Of a stretch of DNA of 64,000 nt, positions 1-9,090 are shown in pieces (position 1 is the first letter of the stretch; the number at the start of each line of letters is the position of its first letter). The notes under the pieces were generated by a model. The model saw only the letters and a list, made by a program, of their open reading frames with translations, was not told the DNA's origin and made no database searches. A program made the position numbers and the translations under genes. The DNA comes from Prorocentrum cordatum (taxonomy: Eukaryota > Sar > Dinophyceae > Prorocentrales > Prorocentraceae). The stretch is from positions 60,001 to 124,000 of the forward strand of contig CAUYUJ010018063.1 of assembly GCA_963575745.1 (NCBI GenBank). The letters run 5' to 3'.

Positions 1-1378
1 AGATGGCAGTCTTCCACCGAGCACGCCTGGGCAGGCGATGGCCTGCGCGGAGACATTCGAGAAACTGTATCGGGGACCCCGTGGCCAGGCCTTCCCGCAG
101 CAGGTCCTCATGAGAAGTGTGCTCATAACATTTACTCGAGTCTAGCAGCCCACTGATCGCGGCAAAACCTTTGAGCCTCGCAAATCTCAGAACTACGTTA
201 TGGACATGACCTGCCCTATCACAGGTTAGACCAGCCCCGCCCCAGAAGGCTGAATCATTGAGAGAGAGCTCCCAATTTCTGGTCATGGGTTGCCAGAGAC
301 GGGACCAGATTCTTCCCCAAACCGAAGCCGTAACAATCGGCCTAACTCCCGAGGCAGGGGCCGGCTTGCCCAGAAAGAAAATCAAAAGGGTCCAGAGCTC
401 CAAATCCTCTGGACCCCGCTCCCAACTCATTCATATATCCAGGAGCGCTTGCTTGTAACGATCAAAAAGCCACTACGCCTGACGCGGGTGCAAATGGTCC
501 CATCCTAGCCCACATGTTCCAGAGTAAGACGACAAGACTGCATCTAGTTGCGCGATGGTGACCCTCGGAAGCGGCGCCCAGGGATCCAGACCACCGGGAA
601 TCAGAAGGCCCTGAGACGGAACCGGGGCCCCCGAAGCCTTGGATGGGGACCGCGCCAGGGCCCCGGTCCCAAGGGGGAACTTTGCCATCGCGCTTGGGAG
701 CGCTCCGCAACGGCCCCCGCTGTTCCAGCAGACGAGCGACCGCCTGCTGACCTTCAACAAAGAGTGGCGGCAAGTCGTCCGTGGCTTCAGAGTAGATCTG
801 AGTCTCAGGCAGAGTCTCTCGACCATAACCATAGGCAGCCCTTCCGCCTGATCTTTGGCCGCAGCATTGGCCCTGGCCTTCCAGGCCGACGCGCAGGCAG
901 CTCTTTCTTTGCTTTGGAGGCGATAGAGGTAAGCCCGCAAACCCAGGGGGAACCCCAGAGCCCCGTCCCCACCATCAATTAGGAACTGCACTGAATGATT
1001 TCTGGAATAGCTGTTCCGCTGCCACAGGTAGGAGTCCTGCAGCCAATCTGGTAGAGCAGCGCGCTGCGCTGCGAGGGCCTGCCTACGCCGCGCAGCCAGA
1101 GCCTTGAAACCCTTCGCTCGGGACTCCGAGCTGATAGCGTGCAAGCGCATGCAGGCCGAGTAGAAGGAAGCCCACTTCCTTCCTTCAGCCGAAGAGACCT
1201 GCCTGAGATCGCTCTGCCAGGCGCAGTCTACTGCCACATGCTGAACCCGAAGACCGTCGGCTCGCCCAGAATTGGCCGTGGAGCACCGAGTGGAGATGTC
1301 GTGGTGGAAGTCCAGAAGGTACTCCTCGACATGGCGGAACCAGAGCTGACGGGCCGCTTGAAGATCAGACGGTAATCG
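1..1378 (-). pseudogene. LINE reverse transcriptase, N-terminal half, decayed (LINE copy 1)
   Basis: Reverse transcriptase part of a non-LTR retrotransposon, read right to left. An open stretch of about 300 codons (1,378 to 473) covers the linker before the RT and ends in a GLGWDHLHPR motif typical of the start of dinoflagellate LINE RTs. A stop follows, then reading resumes with GVRPIVTASVWGRIWSRLW (RT block 2) and, near 170-80, LLDSSKCYEHTSHEDLL, which carries the first catalytic aspartate (codon at 142-140). Further stops (for example near 230) show it is not functional. The YxDD block would lie outside the window to the left. The right end is broken by an inserted dispersed element at 1,379. 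Assignment to LINE RT is by motif recognition; the exact clade is not known to me. Confidence 0.8.
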
Positions 1379-1971
1379 CACCAGCCCTCTGGGCGTCGGT
1401 GGTTTAGAGCGTTTCCTCTTCCACCCCTCCTTCTTCCCCTTCGGGGAGGGGTTTACCCCTCTCCCTACCCCCTCCCCACTGACCTGGACAGGGGGGGCCG
1501 CGATCGGTCAGAGCGTCCAAAACAGCCTCGGCGAGGAAGCCAAAATCATTGATTCTAGTATGGTTTGGGCCCCATATTGGCCTTCTGAGGGGGGGTGGGG
1601 AGGCTCCAATTGAGGACCCCCCCTTCTTTGATCGATCTCCTCCACGATGGCCGCAAGAGGCGCCCGGGATGCCCCGAGAGGCCGCAGGATGGCCCCAAGA
1701 TGGCCCCCCAAGAGGCCCCCAGGAGGCCCCCAAGAGACCCCCAAGAGGCCCCAAGAGACCCCCCAGAGGCACCCAAGGTGCCCCCAGAGGCCCCGAGATG
1801 GCCCCGAGAGGCCCCAAGAGGCCCCCAGGAGGCCCCAAAGAGGATTCCGAACGGCCCACGGAGGCCCCCCCGAAGCACCCAAGACGCCGAAAAGCCCCTC
1901 AGGACGACCCTCTACTCGCCTGGGCGCCGTTTCTGGACGGGCTGGTGGGGATGCGCGAAGCGTCTAGAATT
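1379..1971 (+). mobile_element. Dispersed ~600-bp element, copy A, nested in LINE copy 1
   Basis: Begins CACCAGCCCTCTGGGCG and ends CGTCTAGAATT. Nearly the same sequence recurs at 58,723-59,324, and a diverged copy lies at about 43,470-44,205. The centre is a minisatellite of CCCCAAGAGG-like units. CACCAGCCC recurs inverted about 25 bp inside the right end (GGGCTGGTG). No coding capacity; the open frames across it are Arg/Pro/Gly repeats. LINE reading stops at one edge and resumes at the other, so this is an insertion. Confidence 0.8.
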
Positions 1972-3150
1972 CTTCTCCAAGTCTCCAAGACCAGTCACTG
2001 AGTGCTCGTTCTGTTGGCGCTATCCGAACAGGCGCTGGTTTATCAATCGGGAACTTCATGGGCAGGGGGGCTTTAGGCACCTTGGCCTCCACTGAGAGAC
2101 CTCTGAACAGAAGGCCCGCGGGAAGGTGCGAGCGCGCTGGCGCTCCAGCGACGCCCGCGGCGGCGCGAAAGAACGGCGTGAGGGCCCTAGAAGTCTAATT
2201 CACGAGCTCCGAAAGTGCCCCCCCCCTGGGTAGACAACGTCAGCCTTGGCCTTCGCAACCCACTTCTGCGCGTCCTCCGGGGCTAAAATTACAACCCGCT
2301 TCGATGATCCACGGGGAAGACAGAGAGCCCACAGCCTGAAAGAGACAGCCACGTAGATGAATGTTGGCCCCAGCGGGCCCGATGCTGGTGCGAAGGTGCA
2401 CTGCGACCATAGCGACAGGAGGAGAGGCCGATGCTGACTGACATGGCCGCAACTCTGGAATCCGAAAGAGCTCCATGGGCCAAGTTCAAAAGACCTGCTG
2501 GGGACCTGCTGGGAACTGCACAACCAGCGCTCGACTCTGCGGGCCCAACACCTGTGCTGCCCGCCAGAGGCATGGGGACCTTGAAGCCTCGCTGGGGCGC
2601 ACCACTTGCGAGCGCTGGCCTGCCGAACAGCATCCCCGAGACGATGCCCTTGAAGGAGCGGAATGTAGGGGGGGCGGTCTTGCTCCTCACCTTGAGGATC
2701 ATGTTTGGCCCCACTCCAGCATGGCCTGAGCAGAAGTCGAGGCCCCTGGGTTGAGCGTCCACATGAGCAGGTCTGAAGGCACTCTGCCGCCCCAACTTAT
2801 GCCGCTTGCCGTGGGCTGCAATGCCAGCCAGGAAGCGCTTGAGCCGTTCGGGGTCATCTGCTGCGGCAGCTCCTGCGGCCTTGAGCTTGCCACGGAGCTC
2901 GCTGTCTTCATGGTCGTAGTCCATGGGGCCTGCGCTGGCAGAAGCGCCGCTGGGGGGAGCTGCAGACTGAGTAGCACCTAGACCAGCAGACGGGGGAGAA
3001 GCGCTGGCTGCGGGCGGCTTCGGCCGCCTGGGGCAACCCAGCTGCGTCCAGCCCGGGGCGCCTTGCGCACTTGCGCACCGCCATATCCATGACCTCGAGC
3101 ATCGCAAGCCCGTGGACTGGATTGACTTCTTCTGGTCCTGTGGGCGGCCC
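1972..3150 (-). pseudogene. LINE endonuclease domain and linker, frameshifted (LINE copy 1)
   Basis: Continuation of LINE copy 1 on the other side of the inserted element. Reading right to left, a Ser/Ala-rich stretch is followed by AMVAVHLRTS and PWIIEAGCNFSP, the positions where APE-type endonucleases carry the conserved aspartate and asparagine; the aspartate is replaced or out of frame here. Then, across frame changes, come PEDAQKWVAKAKADVVYPG and ASRALTPFFRAAAG, matching the C-terminal part of LINE endonucleases. The last residues before the insertion (RALSDWSWRLGEE) and the first after it (RLPSDLQAARQLWF) read like one interrupted linker. At least two frameshifts and a stop are needed to follow it. 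Confidence 0.65.
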
Positions 3151-3194
3151 TGGGAGAACCGACTTGGACAGGGCTTCATTGACGTGGAATTCAA

Positions 3195-3841
3195 TTATTT
3201 GGCTAAGTGTATCCTAGTGGATCTTGGACAGCGCGAGCTCCGCGTCGTAGAGGCGCTGCGCCTCCTGAAGCGCCTCCCTCGCCTCCTTGACCCTGTCCTC
3301 AGCCTTCTCAAGCTGCTTCTTCTTGTGGGTGCGCCTTTGGGGAAGATCTTGCAAGCTCTTGACGCTGAGATCTGCTGGCGGAGGCGGCTCATCCTTTTCC
3401 TTGAACATGTCCTGCAACTGGGTCTCCAACTGAGAACCTTCCTTGGTGCCTTTTCTCTTTGAGCAACTTGAAGAGATCGTCATTGGACAAGGCTGCCGCG
3501 ACAGCTGCCTTGACCCCTTTGCCTCCACTGCCACCTTTCCCCCCCGCCTTGGAAGAGCCGCGGTGGTCCGCTGAACCAGCGGTTGGGGGTTGGCGACGCT
3601 TTGGCATTCTGTTTAGCACGCTGCTGGTTGAGAACATGCTGCGGTGCCTTCGAGCCACCGTCTCGACAAGTCGACATGAAGGGGAAGTTGTCGAAAGCCC
3701 AGCAGGGGCCGCGGCACGCCACGTGGCTTGACCTTGGGCCGCCTGCCACGGGGGCCCATTGCCGCCTCGATTCATGAAAACACTGGGATGGCTCGGTCCA
3801 GCTGGCGCCACTTCCAAGTGCGCTGGACCAAAGGCTCGCAA
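3195..3841 (-). pseudogene. LINE N-terminal region with coiled coil (LINE copy 1)
   Basis: Two overlapping frames together give a basic Gly/Lys-rich start (MPKRRQPPTAGS..., near 3,610), then SNDDLFKLLKEK, then a heptad-patterned segment KAEDRVKEAREALQEAQRL (about 3,310-3,250) with strong coiled-coil character. It lies just upstream, in the same direction, of the endonuclease segment, so I infer it is the N-terminal or ORF1-like part of the same retrotransposon. A frame change near 3,450 separates the basic part from the coiled coil. The function could be RNA binding or multimerisation, by analogy only. Confidence 0.45.
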
Positions 3842-3867
3842 ACTCAGCTCGAAACCTGGAAATGGCT

Positions 3868-3965
3868 AGAAGGAGGAAGAGGAGGAGGAGGAGGAGGAGG
3901 AGGAGGAGGAGGAGGAGGAGGAGGAGGAGGAGGAGGAGGAGGAGGGGGAGGAGGTGGAGGTCGTG
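3868..3965 (+). repeat. (GGA)n microsatellite
   Basis: Nearly pure GGA triplets just outside the 5' end of LINE copy 1. Poly-Arg/Glu/Gly or Ser/Pro frames here are artefacts. Confidence 0.95.
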
Positions 3966-4050
3966 CAAGCCCTGGGCGGCCCGCGCGGCCCTCCAGACCG
4001 CCCCACGACGGCCCCACGACGCCACCAAGCGGGCCCGGACAAGAGGGTTT

Positions 4051-4302
4051 CGGGTGATCCAAAGGGGGGTCCAGCTGAAAGGGGGTGGTGCAATAGATGT
4101 GGGGCAATTGGATTGCAAATGTGTTGCGCAGGAGAGTTGTATTGCATTGTATTGCAAGTCGTGTATTGCACGCGGAAATGCAGCAATACACTTGCGCCCC
4201 AAAATGGATTGCACACCCCAAAGGTATTGCAACCCCACAAATCGATTGCACCAAATCTATTGCACCACACCCTTGTCGCTGGACCCCCTTTTGGGTCAAC
4301 CC
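4051..4302 (+). mobile_element. MITE-like element with ~50-bp inverted ends, CAAT-rich core, copy 1
   Basis: The left end (CGGGTGATCCAAAGGGGGG, 4,051 on) and the reverse complement of the right end (CGGGTTGACCCAAAAGGGGG, ending 4,302) match over about 50 bp and run into GGTGGTGCAATAGAT on both sides. The interior repeats TTGCAAT/TATTGCA. A second copy in opposite orientation lies at 45,610-45,867. No ORF of note. No clear target-site duplication was found. Confidence 0.8.
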
Positions 4303-4816
4303 GAAGGGTCCCAAGTCAGCCCGAAAGGCTCCAGGACGGCCAACACAGAGCAGTCTCTTGGGCTCCAGAGGTGGCTCAGAGGGGGAGAGCCCAAGGGCCC
4401 CTGGAGCCCTCCCCCAGAAGAGGGCCCCCAAGACCCCACACCTGCCCCCTAAATATGCTCCCAATAAGCCCCCACAGGGCCCTCCCCTGGTGCCAGCAGG
4501 AGCCCAGAGAGGGCTCCCACGATGCCGCCCCCGAGGCCTCCAAGAGGCCTCCAAGAAGCCTCGCAACAGACGCGGACGACGAGGAAGACAGATCAACCAC
4601 TACAAGCAGGCAACACGACGGAAACCACAAACAACACACACGACATCGGACACCACACGACGTGTCCTCTTCGGGGCACCCGCGGCGTGGCGCGAGCCTC
4701 TTGAACAATCCCGACCTTGTGTGAAACGTGCAAGGATGGACAGCCGACCCTTTTTCAAAACGGAGCTATGGCTGGACTCTTCCTTGAACTTGTTGGTCCC
4801 CACCTCGCTGCGCGTC
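4303..4816. other. No gene seen
   Basis: GC-rich spacer with short CCTCCAAGAGG-type repeats around 4,530-4,560. Frames crossing it have Arg/Pro-biased composition and no recognisable domain. Confidence 0.5.
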
Positions 4817-4961
4817 TTACATGTCCCCCTACAGGTGTGTGGACGAGAAAAACAAGTACCCCAAAATTGTCCAACGTGGCCCAGAAATGCCCAAACAATC
4901 GTCCCCTGACTACTCTTGAATCTTTTGGAACACTCTTCCTGTGGAGGAGCAGGCCCGATGT
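4817..4961. mobile_element. MITE of the AGGTCGGGC family, eroded left end
   Basis: Internal landmarks of the family are present: CATGTCCCCCTACAGG, then GGACGA, an A-rich middle, CCCCTGACTA, and the right end CTTCCTGTGGAGG...CAGGCCCGATGTC. The outer left TIR is eroded. It lies five bases beyond the stop codon of the minus-strand split gene that ends at 4,966, so it may sit in that gene's 3' UTR. Confidence 0.65.
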
Positions 4962-4965
4962 CATC

Positions 4966-6548
4966 CTACAGCTGGGAGGATGGGGAAACTGGTGCTTCGC
5001 ACCACGGGGCACCGCCAGAATGGCAGGCCCCAGGGGGCGCGTTCGCCTCTCCAGAGGGGGGCGCCTCCCGCACCTGCAGGGACCCATGAGCAAGAAGGGC
5101 CTGGGACATGTGTGCGTGTTGCGGCACCATCGCTGACGCATTGTGGATTTACTCTTGGCCTCCTCGTGATCAGGGGGGGGGCAGGACGAGGGGGAGGGGG
5201 CGACGGGGGGGGGGAGGTGACGATGCGGAGGGATATGGGGGTGATGGAGGCGAAAGAAGGATGAGGGGAGGGGGTCGGGGAGGATGAGGATAATTACGAA
5301 GTAGGAGGGAAGGAGGAGGAGGAGGAGGAGGAGGATGGAGAGAAAGGGGAAGAAGAGGATGGAGAGAAAGTGGAGGAGAAAGAGACTGGAGAGAAAGGGG
5401 AGGAGGAATGTGATGAAGAGAAGGGGGAGGATGACGAAGGAGGAGGAATAGGAGGAGGAGGAGGAATAGGAGGAATAGGAGGAAGAGGAGGAGGAGGAGG
5501 AGGAGGAGGAGGAGGAGGAGGAGGAGGAGTGAGGAGGAGTGAGGAGGCTGTCGTGGGGGCGCCTGGGGCGGCGGCATGCTCGAGACGGCCACGCACGGCG
5601 GCGCGCTCGCAAAGCACGGCGCGCTCGCGAAGCACGGTGCGCCCGCGAGGCACGGCGAGCCCGGGAACGCCACGCACGGCGCGCCCAGGACGCCGGCGGA
5701 GCCCACCGTGCGGTACGTCGGCCTGGTCAGCCGGCGCAGCTCCTCGTGCAGCGCGTCGATGTAGGCGGCCTGGTGCCGCTCGCCCTTCCTGGCCTCCTCC
5801 TTGCCCTCCCTCCACCATCGGCCTGCTGCCCTCCAGCTCTCCTCCTCGCTTTCCTCCTCGTCGTCCCCCCAGACCCCGGCTGCCTCTGTCCCGCAGCGCC
5901 CTCTTCCTCCTCTCGTCCTTCTCCCTTTTCCCTTCTTCCCCCTCGCAGCGCCCTCCTTCTCCTACAGTTTCCCCTGCTTCGCTGTTTCCTCCTCCGTTTC
6001 CTCCTTTTTCTCCTCCTCCTCCTCCTCCTTCTCCTCCCCTAGCCGCAGATCCTCCTCGTCCTGCTCCCACTCCTCCTTTCCACGCGCCGATGTAGGTGGC
6101 CTGCTGCTTGTGAGAAGCGATGAGCGCTTTCAGGTCTGGCCCAGCCTGCGTCTTTACCTCCTCTCCCACGAAGATGTTGAAGGCGCCCCGGCTGTCTCCG
6201 TCGACCTCGGCCCGTCCTTCCCAGTCTTCATCCCGATGCTGCTCTTGCTGCTGCTGCTGCTGCTCGTCCTCATCCTGCGCCCTCTCCTCCTCCTTCCCTC
6301 CTTCTATCTCCATTCGCTCCTCCTCCTCCTCCTCCTCCTCCTCCTCCTCCTCCTCCTCCCCCTCCCTCACCTCGAACGCGGAACCGATCACCGACAAGCA
6401 AATCTTGGGCTGGTACACGTCCTCGACAGCGTCTGCATACGACTGCTCGAACTTGCCGGCGAGCTTCCCCGGGTCCCCGGCTGGCTCGCGGGGGTCGGAG
6501 CTAGTGTCGAGGTTGAACCGAGAAGGAGGAGGAGGAGGAAGAGGAGGA

Positions 6549-6579
<31 letters not shown>

Positions 6580-7474
6580 CAGGAAGAGGGACGACGGACG
6601 AGGGGAGGACGTACGTGTGATATGACTTTGAGGCGCCTTGGTCCCGCTGATTGGCCCAGCTCCAAGGGGACACCGCCCTGTAAGCGCGGCGGTCGCAAGT
6701 GCCCGCCGTGGTTGACCCTCGAGGTCAGGGCAATCACTGGGCAAAACGAGGGCCACTGCTGGGGGGTCCCTGGGACGGGGGGAGGAGGGACGGCAAGGGA
6801 GGGATGAAAGAAGAGGGAGGAGATCGAACCACTGATGAAATATGCCCGAGCTGTGCCGCTGAGCGAGCCCCTCCACCGGGATTCGCAGCAACCCGACGTA
6901 GCGAGCGGCCTCTGGGGCGAACACCGGCTGAGGGCACTCGTAGACGATGACGCCGAGGGTCGTCTCGATGCTGGCCTCCACGCTGAGCGTCTGTGACCGC
7001 CCGATGACCTTCGAGGACGTGCCACCGCTGCTGACGCTGCAGAAGTAGAACATGTCCTGCGACCTCGGGGAGGCGGTGCATCGTTTCTTGATGCCGGCCA
7101 GGCTCGAGACTGCGTGGCTGGAGCACTCCCGGCGGAAACACGAGGAGTGCGCGGGCGACTTCTCGCCGTCGCTCGGGCGTCCCTCCCTGTGCAATTTGTT
7201 CGGTTTCGTGCGTGTTTTTGTTTTTCTTTGGCCCGATGGTCGAGGATGCTCCTCGAAGGTCCTCGCCGAGAAGAACTTGCACACGACGTCCGAGCGATGC
7301 CAAGACTCGGGCATAGCGACAAGCATGGGTTTCGCAACGCCTCCTGCTCCTCCTCCTGCTGCTGGCACTGCTGGTCCTCCCCCCCCCCTCCGCCTTCGCC
7401 TGCGACCTCGGGTTGTGAAGGTCCACCATCGTCACGAGCAGGGGCATCGAGTCCGCCGCAAAGGCGTTGCCCAT
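4966..7474 (-). CDS. Six-exon gene, C2-like N-terminal domain protein
   Basis: Proposed exons, right to left: 7,474-7,400; 7,056-6,830; 6,518-6,371; 6,205-6,101; 5,769-5,563; 5,073-4,966 (stop TAG). Joined they read in one frame for 289 codons. The start MGNAFAADSMPLLVTMVDLH followed by FYFCSVSSGG, LGVIVYECPQ, VGLLRIPVEGL and FHQW resembles a C2 domain (beta-strand pattern, membrane or phospholipid binding), residues about 9-105. The middle is hydrophilic (KLAGKFEQSYADAVEDVYQP, AAYIDALHEELRRL). The tail is rich in Ala, Pro and Cys with repeated CFASAP. Four donors (GC, GT, GC, GC) follow CAG or GAG and meet AG acceptors; intron 2 (6,829-6,519) starts GT but ends CG. Introns carry (TCC)n, (GGA)n and a MITE. 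The ATG used may not be the true start, since the frame stays open upstream. The C2 call is by pattern only. Confidence 0.6.
5074..5562 (-). other. Intron 5 of the C2-like gene, with (TCC)n and low-complexity tract
   Basis: Donor CAG|GCGCC and acceptor TGCAG|GTGCG. Filled with TCC/TTCC repeats on the minus strand, which create long Ser/Pro/Leu frames that are not real proteins. Confidence 0.5.
5770..6100 (-). other. Intron 4 of the C2-like gene, flanked by ~22-bp direct repeat
   Basis: On the minus strand the exon end reads CAG|GCCACCTACATCGG and the intron end reads CAG|GCCGCCTACATCGA. The two ~22-bp flanks (6,104-6,083 and 5,773-5,752) differ at three or four positions. The splice sites sit at the same place in each repeat, so either copy codes for AxYI. 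This is what a target-duplicating, intron-making insertion would leave. Confidence 0.6.
6206..6370 (-). other. Intron 3 of the C2-like gene, (GGA)n
   Basis: Donor GAG|GTGAGG, acceptor GAG|GTCGAC. The interior is GGA triplets and CAGCAG on the minus strand. The poly-Glu/Gln frame through it is probably intronic rather than coding. Confidence 0.5.
7057..7399 (-). other. Intron 1 of the C2-like gene, flanked by exact 14-bp direct repeat
   Basis: The 14-mer CCCGAGGTCGCAGG spans both splice sites: CGCAG|GCGAAGG at the donor and CGCAG|GACATG at the acceptor. The intron contains a MITE of the CATCGCTCGGACG family. Confidence 0.65.
7166..7300. mobile_element. MITE, CATCGCTCGGACG terminal repeats, copy 1 (in intron 1)
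   Basis: Left end GTCGCTCGGGCGTCC and right end GACGTCCGAGCGATG are inverted repeats. The interior (GTTTCGTGCGTG..., GGTCGAGGATGCTCCTCGA) matches the copy at 11,163-11,285. A lone end of the family is seen near 56,056-56,073. Confidence 0.75.
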
Positions 7475-7884
7475 GGCCTCACGTCGCGGCTCTGCCCGGC
7501 CGGGCAAGGCGCTGTCGCGTGCACGCCGTGCCAGTTGACGGCCCCCCCCTGGGCCAGACGCCGTTTGTGCCAGAGAGGGCGCAAGGAGGCGGTGGGGGAG
7601 ACGATGAGGAAGAAGGGAGGGGAGAGAGAGAGAGAGAGAGAGAGAACAAAAAAAAGAGAATGGAGGAGAGAGGACGGGGGAGAGAACAATGATCACGAGG
7701 ACGATGAGGAAAGACAACTAGTCGTGTGCAGAGGGGTGAGCATGGAGAAGAAGGGCAGGGAGGAGGGGACGATCAGGGTGGGATGGGCTGGGCGGGGGAG
7801 GGGGAGGGGGGAGAGGCGGTGAAGGAGGGGGTGACGTAGGAGAGAGGAGGTTGGGGGCGGGAACAAGTCGGATGAGAAGGGGAT
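7475..7884. other. No gene seen; (GA)n at 7,619-7,645
   Basis: Purine-rich sequence upstream of the C2-like gene with a GAGAGA run. It might hold the promoter or a further 5' exon of that gene; nothing distinctive was found. Confidence 0.4.
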
Positions 7885-8086
7885 TTCGGCGGCGAGGGAG
7901 GGGGGGAAGTGAGAAGGAGAAGGCCTTATCAGAAGGTTCGGAAACCCCTGGCCTTCTGAGACGTTGTCTAAGCCTTCTCCGAAAACGAAACAACTTATCA
8001 AAGGCGCGAGGGCTTCTGAGAAGTCCCGCCGCCTTCTGAGAAGGCCTTCTCCTTCTCATTTCCCCCCTCGCTCGCTCGCCGCCGAA
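7885..8086. mobile_element. TIR element (CCTTCTGAGAAGG family) flanked by 23-bp direct repeats
   Basis: Ends TTCGGCGGCGAG are inverted; the TIRs extend about 50 bp through GTGAGAAGGAGAAGGCC. The interior repeats CCTTCTGAGA. Immediately outside, 7,863-7,885 and 8,087-8,109 are the same 23 bases with one difference. Related copies are at 34,632-34,825 and, truncated, at 11,064-11,155. Confidence 0.8.
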
Positions 8087-8315
8087 ACGAGTCGGATGAG
8101 AAGGGGATTGGGCTGGGAAGCTTGGGAGGGAGGGTCGCTGCGACACCGCCTGGGAACGAGAAATCAACGAATCGAGAGCCCGAGGGCACAGCATGGAGGC
8201 CGGGGCATGATGAATCACCGATGCCCAGCTCAAGCCCAACGAGTTAGGTATGTAGACTGCCTGTGCAAGCGTGAGGATGGATGGGGACTGGAGGAGCAGG
8301 ATGACGAACCTAGGA

Positions 8316-8472
8316 TTAGGTCGGGCATGTCCTCCTGCAGGGGGATTTTTGGACGAACAATAAACACTAGTCGAAACATATTTCAAACGAGTCAAAACTA
8401 TGAGAAACATCCCCAGACTATTTTGGGACTCTTTTCTAAAGATTCCCCCTGTAGATAGACAGGCCCGACTTA
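8316..8472. mobile_element. MITE, AGGTCGGGC family, full copy
   Basis: Left end TTAGGTCGGGCATGTCC and right end (read inverted) CTTAAGTCGGGCCTGTC. A T/A-rich interior contains GGACGA and CCCCAGACTA, both conserved in the family. Flanks carry CCTAGGA on both sides, a likely target-site duplication of 7-8 bp. Confidence 0.85.
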
Positions 8473-8684
8473 AGCCTAGGAGTAGAAGAGGTGTGCCCAC
8501 CGATCTGCCTTCCGTCCGTCCCTGAGGCATCTGGTTCAGTCTGTTGCAGACTCGTGGATGTCCTCCAGCGTATCAGTGACAAGGGAGGAGGAGGGAATAT
8601 ACCTCGAGTCGGTCAGTCAGGAGGACAATGAGGAGGAGGAGGACGACGACGACAGAAACGCCACCGCGGGCTCTCGGGCCGCCC

Positions 8685-8848
8685 CTAGGTCGGGCATGCC
8701 CGCCTACAGGCAGACCTGGGAAGAAAACTAAACACAGTCAACAGATGCGCAACAATAGCCAAACATAGTCGACACACCGTCCCCAGACGATGGTTGGACT
8801 GTTTTTGTTTTCTGTTGCATATTCTTCCTGTGGACGGGCCCGACTTCA
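8685..8848. mobile_element. MITE, AGGTCGGGC family, full copy
   Basis: Left AGGTCGGGCATGCCCGCC, interior CCCCAGACGATGG, right CTTCCTGTGG...GGGCCCGACTT. Same layout as the copy 370 bp upstream. Confidence 0.8.
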
Positions 8849-8915
8849 TGATGGGGAGGCACGGAGCCAAACAACCCCTCGCCGAGGCCCTCGCCCAGTT
8901 CGCCGATCTTGGCGC

Positions 8916-9090
8916 CCCTCCTCCGCCTCCTCCTCCTCCTCCTCCGCCTCCTCCTCCTCCTCCTCTGCCTCCTCCTCCTCCGCCTCGTCCTCCTCCTCCT
9001 CCTCCTCCTCCGCCTCCTCCGCCTCCTCCCCCTCCTCCTCCGCCTCCTCCGCCTCCTCCGCCTCCTCCTCCTCCTCCTCCTCCTCCTCGC
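8916..9090 (+). repeat. (TCC/GCC)n tract
   Basis: Interrupted CCTCCTCCG triplets. Poly-Pro, poly-Ser and poly-Gly frames on both strands are artefacts. Confidence 0.95.
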
